From: Pseudomonas fluorescens
Lineage (GTDB): Bacteria > Pseudomonadota > Gammaproteobacteria > Pseudomonadales > Pseudomonadaceae
Assembly (NCBI RefSeq): GCF_902497855.1
Contig: NZ_CABVHU010000004.1
Span: 124,001 to 188,000 of the forward strand
Direction of reading: 5' to 3'
DNA length: 64,000 bases
Part shown: positions 9,401 through 17,649 of the stretch, piece after piece
Layout: the number at the start of each line of letters is the position of its first letter
Position numbering within the stretch: the first letter of the stretch is position 1
Made by a program: the position numbers and the translations under genes
Notes under the pieces: generated by a model
Database searches by the model: none
The model's input: the letters and a program-made list of their open reading frames with translations, nothing else
Told to the model about the DNA's origin: nothing

Positions 9401-9978
9401 TTCAACCAGAACACGATCGTTCGGTCAGGAGGCGGTGGCGCACCTTCGAGTGCCGTTGGCGGATCGAATGGATTGGAAACGAATATTTCATAGGGCACGT
9501 CGACGTAACCGGATTTGGGCGGGACCTCAGGCGACAGGCTGGCGGCGAGTCGCAAGCAATGGATGTACTGTTCCTGATCCGGTACCCGGTGAGAGTTCTT
9601 GAACCCCGCCAGCAGGGCGTAACGCATGCGCCGGCGCCGTTCGACTTCATCGGCGTAAGGGCCGCCTTCGACCAGCGCCACCATGATGTCGGGGGCCGGT
9701 TTTGCTCCGGCCAACGGTGATATGCCGGGGCTGCAGACGATCTCGGCATCCGGGTTCTTGCTGTCCGCGAGTTTCTTGCGATAACGCTCGACCGCATCGA
9801 ACGGGTCTTGCCACAGCCGCGCTTCGATGGGCAGTTGTGCCTGGAACTGGGCGCCGATGGGGCGCGGCTCAAGGAAGGGTTCGCGGTTGAGGGCGAACAT
9901 CGACACCACCAGACTGAGGATAACCGCACTGCCTGGCAGCCAGAAGGCCAGATTAGTGCCAGAACCATTGCTGTCCAT
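6490..9978 (-). CDS. Very large uncharacterised multi-pass membrane protein (1162 aa)
   Basis: An uninterrupted 1162-codon frame with Pseudomonas-like codon use. One hydrophobic helix lies near residues 9-29. Then come about 600 extracytoplasmic residues, with cysteines that may form disulfides (e.g. CTPDQC near 240). The C-terminal half has about ten membrane segments, starting near the GPLTLTLLLLGGFIVWW stretch. Around residues 370-560 the order of helices and strands (IALIAEWDSFYSRALIESF, then KLLVLQALK) faintly recalls a type-1 periplasmic-binding fold, which would suggest ligand sensing, but this is inference. I know no characterised homologue. It stands alone, is divergent from the GlxA regulator, and shares four bases with the end of ybdD. 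Confidence 0.85.
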   Translation of the reverse strand: MDSNGSGTNLAFWLPGSAVILSLVVSMFALNREPFLEPRPIGAQFQAQLPIEARLWQDPFDAVERYRKKLADSKNPDAEIVCSPGISPLAGAKPAPDIMVALVEGGPYADEVERRRRMRYALLAGFKNSHRVPDQEQYIHCLRLAASLSPEVPPKSGYVDVPYEIFVSNPFDPPTALEGAPPPPDRTIVFWLKQDALGSTPLQQLEQLRQTLTSKISTACTPDQCSEPPANAVLKVIGPSTSTVLRDMYQDQDVGKATSTVEIYSPLATADNDTLERGYRKLSPALENRVPMKLLRTVSDDGTMTQLMLEELKLRRVDPATGLRCSQGTLQRIGSPCTRDLRRSGNRIALIAEWDSFYSRALIESFKTQVTNDARLGSDENNHRDVVDQWILRFSYLRGLDGRLPEESASNDKSAGAGPGKNKDATQIDLSPLEKSDGNSQLDYLRRLADHIAREDEAYRRNGESGIGAIGVLGVDAYDKLLVLQALKSRMPYKLYFSTDLDARMLQRGQAQTTRNLILAAPYGLTLTRALQQDVPPFRDSLQSAVFISVLAALAPQPFDAKRAKFDYSKSELLSPGIYEVGISGFIALASRLTASRPATCEAPTQSQSDRGVRPHDLMALRCLQDRSPPPYPEPGQSIRDRFKQSQSFFWAGPLTLTLLLLGGFIVWWRIEGPHANHDARLAWVRGVPITLFMVAATCAFIATRFWHAEFLWFTFVLILLGIVSSNLTRRSARQLALAKASTTTADTGLYNARAWYIVVPLVMFILALMLAYQMRSTLTDNGLGEPMFLFEGISAWPTMALRLLAVLISLSALAWGWRNLRINRAEIEAAYHLRLHMRQYEMTLWGQVRGLIRRGKNWKCRRWSNELGHFLMLIFFPLLNASEEWSKSCAPAQAACTDGRKTIVVARFWGEHCVCGSFGARMLRAMLATWVYVVVTSVLFVVWPMQGMPVRGDSMAWMMSWLIPTLVFQLLVFWVVDANLLLTRFIRHLSEHHAIWPGSLQLQHKKTFGLLKHPCIDEWVDLQLIAKRTSAVSRLIYAPTVVLLILFASRSSLFDNWPTPPSLIFSYLLTALILLVSALSLRRAAEKSRTLALQRLDTYLLETPETTPGYAKFKMIRERVATLATGSFSRYSEDPLIRALLLSLTGIGGSAIVDALNYAKF

Positions 9979-10103
9979 GGCCTGTGCCTCGTGTTTTCGG
10001 GCAACTGTTAACAGTTAGGTATAGACCTGATTGGCGCGTACAGTGCAAAGTTGATGGCCTGAAAGTAGGTCTTGCAACATTTACAGCCAAACGAGACAAC
10101 GCC

Positions 10104-11036
10104 ATGCTCCACATCGGACTCATCGTCTACCCCGGATTTCAGGTGCTCGGTCTGGCCATGTGCGCCACCTTCGAGTTGGCCAATACCGCCACCGATGAAC
10201 CGGTCTACCGCATTTCCTTGCTGTCCGAACACGGCGGCACGGTGCAGACCTCCGCCGGGTTTGGCGTGGAAACCACGGCGTTCGACCAGCGCTCGTTCGA
10301 TACGCTGCTGGTGATGGGCGATAACCTGATCCGTCCGGTTTCTCCTGGCATGGTGGAATTCTTGCGCAGTGCCAGCCGGACCACCCGGCGCCTGGGGTCG
10401 ATCTGCACCGGTGCGATCCCGCTGGCCGAGGCGGGTTTGCTCGATGGCCGGCGCGCGACCACGCACTGGTGTCATGCCCCGGCGCTGCAGAAGGCGTACC
10501 CCGAGGTGAAGGTCGAAGAGGACCGGATCTTCATCAACGACGGTAATCTCTGGACTGCCGCGGGGATGAGCGCCTGTGTCGATCTGGCGCTGGCCCTGGT
10601 GGAAAAGGACCTGGGCGCGGAAATTGCCCGGCGGGTGGCGCGGCAACTGGTGGTGTACCACCGACGGGCGGGTGGGCAGTCGCAGTTTTCGGTGATGCTG
10701 GAACTGGAGCCCAAGACCGATCGCATCCAGGCTGCGTTGACCTATGCCAAGCAGAACCTGAAGTCGGCGTTATCGGTCGAGGAACTGGCAAGTGCGGCCA
10801 ATCTCAGCCCTCGGCAGTTCAGTCGCGTATTCCATGCCGAAACCGGGCAATCGCCGGCCAAGGCCATCGAAAACCTGCGGGTGGAAGCGGCGCGGTTGAT
10901 GATGGAAACCGGTCGGCACCCTATCGACGTGGTGGCGACCGATACCGGGTTTGGCGATCGGGAGCGGATGCGTCGGGCGTTTATCCGGGCGTTCGGGCAG
11001 CCACCGCAGGTGATTCAGCGGGCCAATCGCGGATGA
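10104..11036 (+). CDS. GlxA-family AraC-type transcriptional regulator
   Basis: A 310-residue protein. Residues 1-165 form a DJ-1/PfpI-like (class I glutamine amidotransferase-like) domain, with the nucleophile-elbow region SICTGAIPLAEAGLL, and DGRRATTHWC downstream. The C-terminal ~100 residues are an AraC-type double helix-turn-helix with SVEELASAANLSPRQFSRVFH and the second HTH ending in GFGDRERMRRAFIRAFGQPP. GlxA/GbdR/ArgR/CdhR-type regulators of this architecture usually control amine, amino acid or carnitine catabolism in Pseudomonas. The ATG at 10104 fits the family start (MLHIGLIVYPGFQ). The next gene is a nitrilase 240 bases downstream, past a REPIN, so a functional link is possible but unproven. 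Confidence 0.92.
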   Translation: MLHIGLIVYPGFQVLGLAMCATFELANTATDEPVYRISLLSEHGGTVQTSAGFGVETTAFDQRSFDTLLVMGDNLIRPVSPGMVEFLRSASRTTRRLGSICTGAIPLAEAGLLDGRRATTHWCHAPALQKAYPEVKVEEDRIFINDGNLWTAAGMSACVDLALALVEKDLGAEIARRVARQLVVYHRRAGGQSQFSVMLELEPKTDRIQAALTYAKQNLKSALSVEELASAANLSPRQFSRVFHAETGQSPAKAIENLRVEAARLMMETGRHPIDVVATDTGFGDRERMRRAFIRAFGQPPQVIQRANRG

Positions 11037-11077
11037 TCACCGTCAGTACAGCGGGATTCCTGTGGCGAGGAGCAAGC

Positions 11078-11175
11078 CCCTGTAGGAGCTGGCTTGCCAG
11101 CGAAGGCGGCATATCATTCAACATCTTCATTGACTGACCCACCGCTTTCGCTGGCAAGCCAGCTCCTACAGGGGG
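11078..11175. repeat. REPIN of the GTAGGAGCTGGCTTGCCAGCGAAGG class
   Basis: Two almost perfect REP palindromes in inverted orientation (11078-11105 and 11142-11175) with a spacer of about 36 bases, between the GlxA-type regulator and the nitrilase gene. The transcript would form a long hairpin, so it may also act as a 3' stabiliser for the upstream mRNA. Confidence 0.85.
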
Positions 11176-11275
11176 GACGGTGTCCTGAAAGGTGGTGTAT
11201 ATGACATTTCAGTCGGAATATTATTAGCGTAATTTTAATCTCGTTGGAGTCCACTTCCTCAATGAGATCACCGTC

Positions 11276-12253
11276 ATGACCCTCGTAAAAGCCGCCGCCG
11301 TACAAATCAGTCCTGTTCTTTACAGCCGTGAAGGCACCGTCGACAAAGTAGTGCAGAAGATTCTCGAACTCGGTGATCAGGGCGTGCAGTTCGCCGTGTT
11401 CCCGGAAACCATCGTGCCTTATTACCCGTACTTCTCGTTCGTGCAGTCACCGTTCCAGATGGGTGCCGAGCACCTCAAACTGCTGGATCAGGCCGTCACT
11501 GTTCCTTCGGCCGCCACCGAAGCCATCGGTGCCGCCGCCAGACAGGCCGGCATGGTGGTGTCCATCGGGGTCAACGAACGTGATGGCGGCACCCTGTACA
11601 ACGCGCAGTTGCTGTTCGATGCCGACGGCACGTTGATCCAGCATCGGCGCAAGATTTCTCCGACTCATCATGAACGCATGATCTGGGGCATGGGCGACGG
11701 CTCGGGTTTGCGCGCCACCGACAGCGCTGTGGGGCGCATCGGCCAACTGGCGTGCTGGGAACATTACAATCCGCTGGCCCGCTACGCCTTGATGGCCGAT
11801 GGCGAACAGATCCATGCGGCGATGTATCCAGGGTCGTTTGCAGGGGAGCTGTTCACTTCGCAAATGGAAGTCAACATCCGTCAGCATGCGCTGGAGTCGG
11901 CATGTTTCGTGGTCAACTCCACGGCCTGGCTGAACCCTGAGCAACAGGCGCAGATCATGGCCGACACGGGGTGTCCCCTCGGTCCGATTTCCGGTGGTTG
12001 CTTCAGCGCCATCATCAGCCCGGATGGGGTGGTGCTGGGGTCGCTGACCGAAGGTGAGGGCGAGGTGATTGTCGATCTCGACATGGGGCTGATCGACAAG
12101 CGCAAACGGATGATGGATTCCCGTGGGCATTACAGCCGGCCCGAGCTGTTGAGCCTGCTGATAGACCGTACGCCGACGGCGCACGTGCATGAGCGCAGTG
12201 CGCATCCGCAGCTGGCTGCCAATCGACAATTGGAAGAGATGTGCGCTGGCTGA
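11276..12253 (+). CDS. Nit1-type aliphatic nitrilase
   Basis: A 325-residue carbon-nitrogen hydrolase that turns nitriles directly into carboxylic acids and ammonia. The catalytic triad is visible: Glu44 in [17 protein letters not shown], Lys126 in [16 protein letters not shown] and the nucleophile Cys160 in [15 protein letters not shown]. The sequence closely resembles the cyanobacterial Nit6803-type enzymes ([30 protein letters not shown]). This places it in the Nit1 subgroup and not among arylacetonitrilases or cyanide hydratases. Unlike classical Nit1 clusters, no radical SAM, AIRS or GNAT partner genes follow. The ribosome binding site is weak (GAG about 9 bases upstream). A GlxA-type regulator lies upstream. 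Confidence 0.92.
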   Translation: MTLVKAAAVQISPVLYSREGTVDKVVQKILELGDQGVQFAVFPETIVPYYPYFSFVQSPFQMGAEHLKLLDQAVTVPSAATEAIGAAARQAGMVVSIGVNERDGGTLYNAQLLFDADGTLIQHRRKISPTHHERMIWGMGDGSGLRATDSAVGRIGQLACWEHYNPLARYALMADGEQIHAAMYPGSFAGELFTSQMEVNIRQHALESACFVVNSTAWLNPEQQAQIMADTGCPLGPISGGCFSAIISPDGVVLGSLTEGEGEVIVDLDMGLIDKRKRMMDSRGHYSRPELLSLLIDRTPTAHVHERSAHPQLAANRQLEEMCAG

Positions 12254-12279
12254 TGAAGGCAGCCTGATACTGCGGATGT

Positions 12280-12785
12280 ACCCGGCCCCTGTGGGTGGTC
12301 TGCCAGCGAAAGCGGACTGGCATCCGACATCGATGTCGACTGTCACGCCGCCTTCGCCGGCAAGCCGGCTCCTACAGGGCATCGGGGGCGCACACAAATC
12401 CTGTGGCCGGCAGAGATCCCCTGTAGGAGCTGGCTTGCCAGCGAAGAGGCCGTGTCGGTCGACATCGATGCCGACTGTCACGCCGCCTTCGCCGGCAAGC
12501 CGGCTCCTACAGGGCATCGGGGGCGCACACAAATCCTGTGGCCGGCAGAGATCCCCTGTAGGAGCTGGCTTGCCAGCGAAGAGGCCGTGTCAGTCGACAT
12601 CGATGCCGGCTGTCATGCCGCCTTCGCCGGCAAGCCGGCTCCTACAGGGCATCGGGGGCGCACACAAATCCTGTGGCCGGCAGAGATCCCCTGTAGGAGC
12701 TGGCTTGCCAGCGAAGAGGCCGTGTCGGTCGACATCGATGCTGACTGTCAGTCCGCCTTCGCGAGCAAGCCCGCTCCCACAGGAA
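12280..12785. repeat. Tandem REPIN array, exact 135-bp period
   Basis: REPIN-bearing units repeat head-to-tail. The landmark CCTTCGCCGG/CGAG stretch recurs at 12351, 12486, 12621 and 12756, i.e. exactly every 135 bases. Each unit carries both arms (TGTAGGAGCTGGCTTGCCAGCGAAG and CTTCGCCGGCAAGCCGGCTCCTACAGG) plus a conserved spacer (TCGACATCGATGC) and linker (CATCGGGGGCGCACACAAATCC). Copies differ by only a few bases. The last arm switches to the GCGAGCAAGCCCGCTCCCACAGG class. It fills the gap between the convergent nitrilase and dienelactone hydrolase genes. Long frames through it are repeat artefacts. Confidence 0.95.
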
Positions 12786-12815
12786 TCGCGGCGTACACGA
12801 ATATCGCGACCGGAC

Positions 12816-13514
12816 TTACAATTCCTGACCCAAAAAGATCAACGTATTGCCATGGGCCTCAGCCGCCGCCCGCTGGTTGTAGCTGTCACGATGGGAGCAG
12901 TTGAAGCCATGTTCGGCCTCCGGGTACACGACGATTTCCACGTTATCGTTGTTCTCGAAACGTTCGGCAATTTTCTCCACGGCGTCCAGCGGAATGTGGC
13001 TGTCCTCTTCACCGAAATGCATCAGCAGCGGCACTTCGATCTCATCGGCGCGCTCCAGTTGGTTCTGGATGCCGCCGCCATAATAGGCCACGGCCACGTC
13101 CACCAGCCCGTTCGCGGCGGTGTGGTAGGACAGCAGGCCGCCAAAGCAGTAGCCGATGGAAGCGATCCCGCCGTCCAGGCCCGGCTGGGCTTTCAATGCG
13201 TCGATGGCCAGTCCGATGTCTTCCTGGGCCTTGCCGACGTCGGTGGCGTTCATCAACTCGACGGCGCGTTTCCAGCCGGCTTCGTCGTAGGTCAGTTCGA
13301 TGCGCTGGCCGCTGCGCCAGAACAGGTCCGGTGCGATGACCAGGTAGCCGTCGGCAGCGTATTGCTCGGCGACCGAGCGAATGTGTTCATTCACGCCGAA
13401 GATCTCCTGGATCAGCACGATCCCCGGACCCTTGCGGGTATGCGGGATGGCCAGGTAAGCGCCGAATTTACCGTCGGCGCTGTCGATCTCGATCCATTGG
13501 GTGGTCACGCTCAT
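12816..13514 (-). CDS. Dienelactone hydrolase family protein
   Basis: A 232-residue alpha/beta hydrolase of the DLH family. Visible residues: Glu37 in IQEIFGVN, the nucleophile Cys123 in GYCFGG, Asp171 in the GEEDSHIP loop and His202 in EAEHGFNC. This is the Cys-Asp-His triad of carboxymethylenebutenolidase with its regulatory glutamate. ATG 13514 has AGGAG 6 bases upstream. A chlorocatechol-type pathway is not present nearby, so a housekeeping or detoxifying esterase/lactonase role is more likely than true dienelactone turnover. The DoxX-like gene sits 56 bases upstream on the same strand. Confidence 0.9.
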   Translation of the reverse strand: MSVTTQWIEIDSADGKFGAYLAIPHTRKGPGIVLIQEIFGVNEHIRSVAEQYAADGYLVIAPDLFWRSGQRIELTYDEAGWKRAVELMNATDVGKAQEDIGLAIDALKAQPGLDGGIASIGYCFGGLLSYHTAANGLVDVAVAYYGGGIQNQLERADEIEVPLLMHFGEEDSHIPLDAVEKIAERFENNDNVEIVVYPEAEHGFNCSHRDSYNQRAAAEAHGNTLIFLGQEL

Positions 13515-13569
13515 GATGGCTCCTGTCTACACAAGTGAAGTGGGAAGTGAAGCTTGCCACGGTAACATT

Positions 13570-14085
13570 TCAACGAGAGTTGTGACGCCAGAAGAATCGA
13601 GCCAGCAGTGCATCGACGCTGAGCTTGCCGGCGCCCGAGAGCAACAGCGGCATAAAGGCCGCCAGGTAGATCAGCGGCAGCTTGAAGTTGCCGTGCCCCT
13701 TGTCGCTGATGGCGTAACCCTGGGCAAGCTCACTCAATGTAGACCAATCGGCCGGCCAGTGAACGGCGGCGGTCGCGACAAGGGTCACCACGATCAGGAT
13801 GAAGGCCGAGACCCGCGTTCCCAGGCCGATCAACAGGGCGAGGGCGCAAATCAGTTCGGCCCACATCGACAGTTCCCAGTTCAATGTGGCGGACACGTAA
13901 TTGAACGGAAACGGGAAGCGGTCCTGGATATCGGCGAACCAGTTCTGGCCATTGAATTTTTCCAGGCCGGATTCGAAGAACTCCCAGGCGAGGAACACCC
14001 GCAAGGTCAGGGGCGCAATCCAGCTACCGGCACGATCGAGGTTCAGGTGCAGGCCTTTGACGGCCGAAGTGAGTGAGGTGCTCAT
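13570..14085 (-). CDS. DoxX family membrane protein
   Basis: A 171-residue inner-membrane protein of the DoxX/DoxD family with four predicted helices (about 24-40, 72-92, 95-115, 142-160). Family marks: [17 protein letters not shown] near the first helix, [11 protein letters not shown], and a HW-containing loop before the conserved [24 protein letters not shown] end. The start is placed at ATG 14085 because GGAG lies 9 bases upstream; the frame could begin at 14100 without such a site. DoxX proteins are linked to redox or thiol stress and some bufferin/HvfX systems. Its job here is unknown. Confidence 0.87.
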   Translation of the reverse strand: MSTSLTSAVKGLHLNLDRAGSWIAPLTLRVFLAWEFFESGLEKFNGQNWFADIQDRFPFPFNYVSATLNWELSMWAELICALALLIGLGTRVSAFILIVVTLVATAAVHWPADWSTLSELAQGYAISDKGHGNFKLPLIYLAAFMPLLLSGAGKLSVDALLARFFWRHNSR

Positions 14086-14351
14086 GGACGTAATCTCCAT
14101 TCAGTCAGGGAGGTGAAGCAATGGCCGGCGTGGCCGATCGAAGGGCATATTTCATCAGGCAGGTGTGTCTGCGGTGTGTCTTTTGCGGCGGGTTATAGGG
14201 GCGTGGTGTGTCGGCAAGGGGGCTGTACACAGACTGATACACAGGAAACGCAAATCAAAAAATGTGGAGCAGGTTTCAAGGCATCGATAATGACGCTCTA
14301 TGGATTTTGCTATACATTTTCCAACCGCCCATTTCATGGTGTAACCGATTC

Positions 14352-15854
14352 ATGTCTCTTGCGCTCGAACGTCTGGTTGCTGGCACCCCGATCCCTTTCG
14401 CCGGTAACCGTGTCACGGTGGTCAGCCCCGAACTGGCAGCGCGCTTCCAGCCCGGTGACCACTTGCTGGTGGAGCAGCTCAGCGGTGAATTGTTGCTGAT
14501 TCCGGTGGCCGACCAGCAAGCGGCGACTGTCGCGATCGAACGGGCGCAAGCGGCATTCAAGGCGCTGTCCGCGGTGTCGGATCAGGCGATCAGCGCGTTC
14601 TTCGATCTGTTCGCCCAACGCCTGGAAACCCAGGATTGCTGGGCCTTGATCGAAGCCGCCAACCTGGCGGACATCGAACGCGCCAAGGCACGCGGACGTT
14701 CCACCACGCGCCTGCTGGCCGATGAGCGCATGCGCCGCGACATGATCGCCGGCCTCAGGGCCTGGCGCGATGCGGCGGCCACCCGGGGCAAAGTGATCAG
14801 CTGTGTCGAGCATGACGGCTGGAAAGTCGAGCAAGTGGTGTCGCCCCTGGGCATCGTCGCCTTTGTCTTCGAAGGCCGTCCAAACGTCTTCGCCGACGCG
14901 GCGGGCGTGTTGCGCACAGGCAACACCGCGGTACTGCGCATTGGCAGCGATGCATTGGGCACCGCCCAGGCGATCGTCGCCCACGCGCTGAATCCGGCAC
15001 TGGCCGACGCCGGGCTGCCGACCGGCGCCGTGTCGCTGGTGGAAAGCGTCAATCACGCCGCCGGTTGGGCGATGTTCGCCGATCGACGCCTGTCGCTGGC
15101 CGTGGCCCGTGGTTCGGGTCGGGCGGTCAGCCAGTTGGGCAGCATCGCGCAACAGGCCGGCACGGCCGTCAGTCTCCACGGTACCGGCGGCGCCTGGTTG
15201 ATCGCGAACCAGGACGCCGATGCCGGGCGCTTTGCCGCTGTGGTGCGCAATTCCCTGGACCGCAAGGTCTGCAACACCCTGAACGTTTGCCTGATCCACC
15301 GCGACCGCGCCACTGAGCTGGTGCCGCTGTTTCTCGAAGCGCTGCAGCAGGCCGGTGCCGCACGGGGCCAGGGCTGCAAGCTGCACATCGTCGAGGGCAG
15401 CGAGGCGTATTTGCCGAAAGACTGGCTGACCGCGAGCGTCGAGGTGTATCGCGCCGAAGGTTATCAATCCGAACCCTTGGCCGAACCGCTGCCCGAAGAT
15501 CAGCTGGGCCGCGAGTGGGAATGGGAAGAAACCCCGGAAGTCAGCCTCAAGATCGTCGAGGACCTGGACCAGTCCATCGCCTTGTTCAACCGCTACAGCC
15601 CGCAGTTCACCGTGTCGTTGATCAGTGACGATGCCCAGGCACAGGAGCGCTTCTACAACGCGGTCAACGCGCCTTTTGTCGGCAACGGCATTACCCGCTG
15701 GGTCGACGGGCAGTACGCGCTGAACAAACCGGAGCTGGGTCTTTCGAACTGGGAGAGCGGTCGCCTGTTCGCGCGCAGCGCCATTCTCTCCGGTGATGGG
15801 GTATTCACCATTCGCAGTCGCATGACGCAGACCGATCTGTCGGTCAAACGCTGA
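14352..15854 (+). CDS. ProA-like aldehyde dehydrogenase superfamily protein
   Basis: A 500-residue member of the aldehyde dehydrogenase superfamily nearest to glutamate-5-semialdehyde dehydrogenase. An N-terminal extension of about 65 residues precedes the domain. The FEGRPNVFADAAGVLRTGNTAVLRIGSDAL segment matches the ProA nucleotide-binding region (usual FESRPN-x-T-D-A-A-x-L-x-L-K-S-G-N). The catalytic Cys is in RKVCNTLNVC. It is longer than canonical ProA (about 420) and diverges in the cofactor loop. So it is probably a paralogue with another acyl-phosphate or aldehyde substrate, not the proline-pathway enzyme. The ribosome binding site is weak. The BON gene follows 60 bases downstream. 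Confidence 0.8.
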   Translation: MSLALERLVAGTPIPFAGNRVTVVSPELAARFQPGDHLLVEQLSGELLLIPVADQQAATVAIERAQAAFKALSAVSDQAISAFFDLFAQRLETQDCWALIEAANLADIERAKARGRSTTRLLADERMRRDMIAGLRAWRDAAATRGKVISCVEHDGWKVEQVVSPLGIVAFVFEGRPNVFADAAGVLRTGNTAVLRIGSDALGTAQAIVAHALNPALADAGLPTGAVSLVESVNHAAGWAMFADRRLSLAVARGSGRAVSQLGSIAQQAGTAVSLHGTGGAWLIANQDADAGRFAAVVRNSLDRKVCNTLNVCLIHRDRATELVPLFLEALQQAGAARGQGCKLHIVEGSEAYLPKDWLTASVEVYRAEGYQSEPLAEPLPEDQLGREWEWEETPEVSLKIVEDLDQSIALFNRYSPQFTVSLISDDAQAQERFYNAVNAPFVGNGITRWVDGQYALNKPELGLSNWESGRLFARSAILSGDGVFTIRSRMTQTDLSVKR

Positions 15855-15913
15855 ATCGGCAACGGGCGGCCGCACTATAATGAAGGTATGTTCGTGTGGC
15901 GGAGGGTTGCACC

Positions 15914-16264
15914 ATGAAACGTCATTCCTTTGAGCATTACTCTCATAACCTGGAAATGGTCGCGCACGACGCGTGGATTACCACCCGGGTGAAATCGGCG
16001 CTGGCGATGGCCAAACCAGGCCTGGGCCTGCATATCCATGTCAAGACCCTGGCGGGCAAGGTGCTGTTGAGTGGCCTCGTCGACACCCATAGAGAGTGCG
16101 AGCAGGCTGTTGCGCTGGCCCGTTCGGTCAATGGTGTCGTCGACATCGATGCCAGCGGCTTGCAGACGCACGTGTTCACACCGGGAAGTGTCCCAGGTGC
16201 GCCCGACGGCGAAGAGAGCACCGAGTATCGGGCACCCACGTCAAGGAAGATGGACGACAAATGA
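15914..16264 (+). CDS. BON-domain protein
   Basis: A 116-residue protein with one BON (bacterial OsmY and nodulation) domain at about residues 18-80: DAWITTRVKSALAMA, HVKTLAGKVLLSGLVDT and the ARSVNGVVDIDA end. ATG 15914 is chosen because GGAGG lies 8 bases upstream. It has no signal peptide, unlike OsmY, so it is cytoplasmic or its start is missed. BON domains bind phospholipid or act as stress chaperones. The 36 C-terminal residues are polar and disordered-looking. Confidence 0.85.
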   Translation: MKRHSFEHYSHNLEMVAHDAWITTRVKSALAMAKPGLGLHIHVKTLAGKVLLSGLVDTHRECEQAVALARSVNGVVDIDASGLQTHVFTPGSVPGAPDGEESTEYRAPTSRKMDDK

Positions 16265-16338
16265 TTGCCGCGATTGCCTGAGTGCAGCGCTCCCCTGAGC
16301 CGGGACGCTGCCTGGTTCGTTTCCCGGACCGCATTCGT

Positions 16339-16998
16339 TCAAGCTACTTCAGCCGCTTTGCCATAAACCGCACAGAGGGTCGGGTGCTCGGCCAGCGACA
16401 CGAACGTGCGGCTGCTGCCATCCAGGGCATCGATCGAACCGGTTTCGATGTCATAGACCCAGCCATGCAAATTCAGCAGGCCTTTTTCCTGGGCCAGCCG
16501 TACGCTGGGATGCGTCTGGATATTGGCCAGTTGGGCAATCACATTTTCCCGCACCATGGAACTCACCTTCGCCGCGCCATTGGCGTGAGAGCGGGATTCG
16601 TTGATGACTTTTGCCGACTCGGCGTGTTGCAACCAACCGCTGACGGCCGGCAGGTGATCCATGCAGGTGCACTGGGCAACGGCGGTCATGGCACCGCAGT
16701 CGGAGTGGCCGCAGATCACAATGTCAGTCACGCCGAGCACGGCGACCGCATATTCGACCGTGGCCGATACACCGCCTGGATGCGGGCTGTAGGAGGGCAC
16801 GATGTTGCCGGCGTTGCGGATGACGAACAGTTCGCCGGGCTCTTGTTGGGTCAGCAGTTCCGGCACGACACGGCTGTCGGAACAGGTGATGAACAAGGTG
16901 CCCGGATGCTGGGTGGTGGCCAGGTGTTTGAACAGGTCGGTCCGTTGTGGAAAGACCTCGTTCTGGAACTTTAAAAAACCTTCGATGAGCGCTTTCAT
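16339..16998 (-). CDS. cynT: Beta-carbonic anhydrase of the cyanate operon
   Basis: A 219-residue beta-class carbonic anhydrase. The zinc ligands and partner are visible: Cys39 and Asp41 in TCSDSRV, His98 and Cys101 in [10 protein letters not shown]. It interconverts CO2 and bicarbonate and so re-supplies the bicarbonate that cyanase consumes. It lies 60 bases after cynS on the same strand with AGGAGAACATCAGT before the ATG, consistent with a cynS-cynT operon (the order is T-S-X in E. coli). No CynX transporter is found. Confidence 0.93.
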   Translation of the reverse strand: MKALIEGFLKFQNEVFPQRTDLFKHLATTQHPGTLFITCSDSRVVPELLTQQEPGELFVIRNAGNIVPSYSPHPGGVSATVEYAVAVLGVTDIVICGHSDCGAMTAVAQCTCMDHLPAVSGWLQHAESAKVINESRSHANGAAKVSSMVRENVIAQLANIQTHPSVRLAQEKGLLNLHGWVYDIETGSIDALDGSSRTFVSLAEHPTLCAVYGKAAEVA

Positions 16999-17058
16999 AC
17001 TGATGTTCTCCTGTGTGGCTCGGGGTCAGCCCGCACATGGGTGCGGGCCGGTATCCAC

Positions 17059-17526
17059 TTAGAAAGGACGCAGCGGCAAGAACTTGCCGTCGAGGGTTAT
17101 CACCGCGCGTGAGCCGCCTTCCGGGTCCTCGACCTTTTTCATGTCGAGCTTGAAGTTGATCGCACTGATGATGCCGTCGCCGAATTGCTCGTGGACCAGG
17201 GCTTTCAAGGTGGTGCCGTAGATCTGGATCATTTCGTGGAAGCGGTAGATGGTCGGATCGGTCGGGATCCCCGCGAGGCTGCCGCGCAGGGGAATGATCT
17301 GCAGGCGGGCCACGGCGTCGGCATCCAGGTCGAGTTTGTCGCCGATCACTTGGGCGGCGCTTTGCGGCAGTGGGTGCTGGCCGAGCAGGGCGGCGGTGAC
17401 GTAGGCCAGGCCGAGGCCGGTACCCTCTGCCAAGTCCTGCCACGACAGATTTTTGCGCGCCTTGGCATCAAGGATCGAGGTAGTCAGGGCCAGACTCGGG
17501 TCGTTGTAAGCGTGGGACTGTTGCAT
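17059..17526 (-). CDS. cynS: Cyanate hydratase (cyanase)
   Basis: A 155-residue cyanase that converts cyanate plus bicarbonate to ammonia and CO2 as a decamer. The N-terminal helical domain (1-85) is HTH-like and the C-terminal catalytic domain holds [33 protein letters not shown]. The catalytic Arg95, Glu98 and Ser121 are all present (R96, E99 and S122 in E. coli). ATG 17526 follows AGGAG. The gene is divergent from cynR across 123 bases. The function assignment is secure. Confidence 0.96.
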   Translation of the reverse strand: MQQSHAYNDPSLALTTSILDAKARKNLSWQDLAEGTGLGLAYVTAALLGQHPLPQSAAQVIGDKLDLDADAVARLQIIPLRGSLAGIPTDPTIYRFHEMIQIYGTTLKALVHEQFGDGIISAINFKLDMKKVEDPEGGSRAVITLDGKFLPLRPF

Positions 17527-17630
17527 GGGGAGTTCTCCTGTCGGCGTTGTGTTGCTTGGGTGTGGAGCAATATTCGGCTGATTGATCCATAGCGTCCAAG
17601 ACCGATATACAATGCAATGCATAAGTACTG

Positions 17631-17642
17631 CCTATAGATAGG
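17631..17642. promoter_or_regulatory. Candidate dyad in the cynR-cynS control region
   Basis: CCTAT-AG-ATAGG is a perfect 5-bp dyad ending 7 bases before the cynR start, and it overlaps the cynR ribosome binding site. A second short palindrome, ATGCAATGCAT, lies about 20 bases upstream. Either could be part of the CynR operator that controls the divergent cynS-cynT operon and cynR itself. Assignment is by position only. Confidence 0.35.
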
Positions 17643-17649
17643 ACTGCCC

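Noticed and set aside
12280..12785. CRISPR-like regular repeats
   Set aside because: Units are 135 bp with no short repeat/unique spacer pattern, spacers are identical, repeats are REP palindromes, and there are no cas genes.
12189..13538. A 449-codon plus-strand frame across the REPIN array
   Set aside because: It repeats the same 45 residues because it reads the 135-bp repeat, and then goes through the dienelactone hydrolase gene antisense.
14334..15875. A 513-codon minus-strand frame opposite the ProA-like gene
   Set aside because: No domain, Arg/Gly/Gln-rich, and antisense to a recognised aldehyde dehydrogenase.
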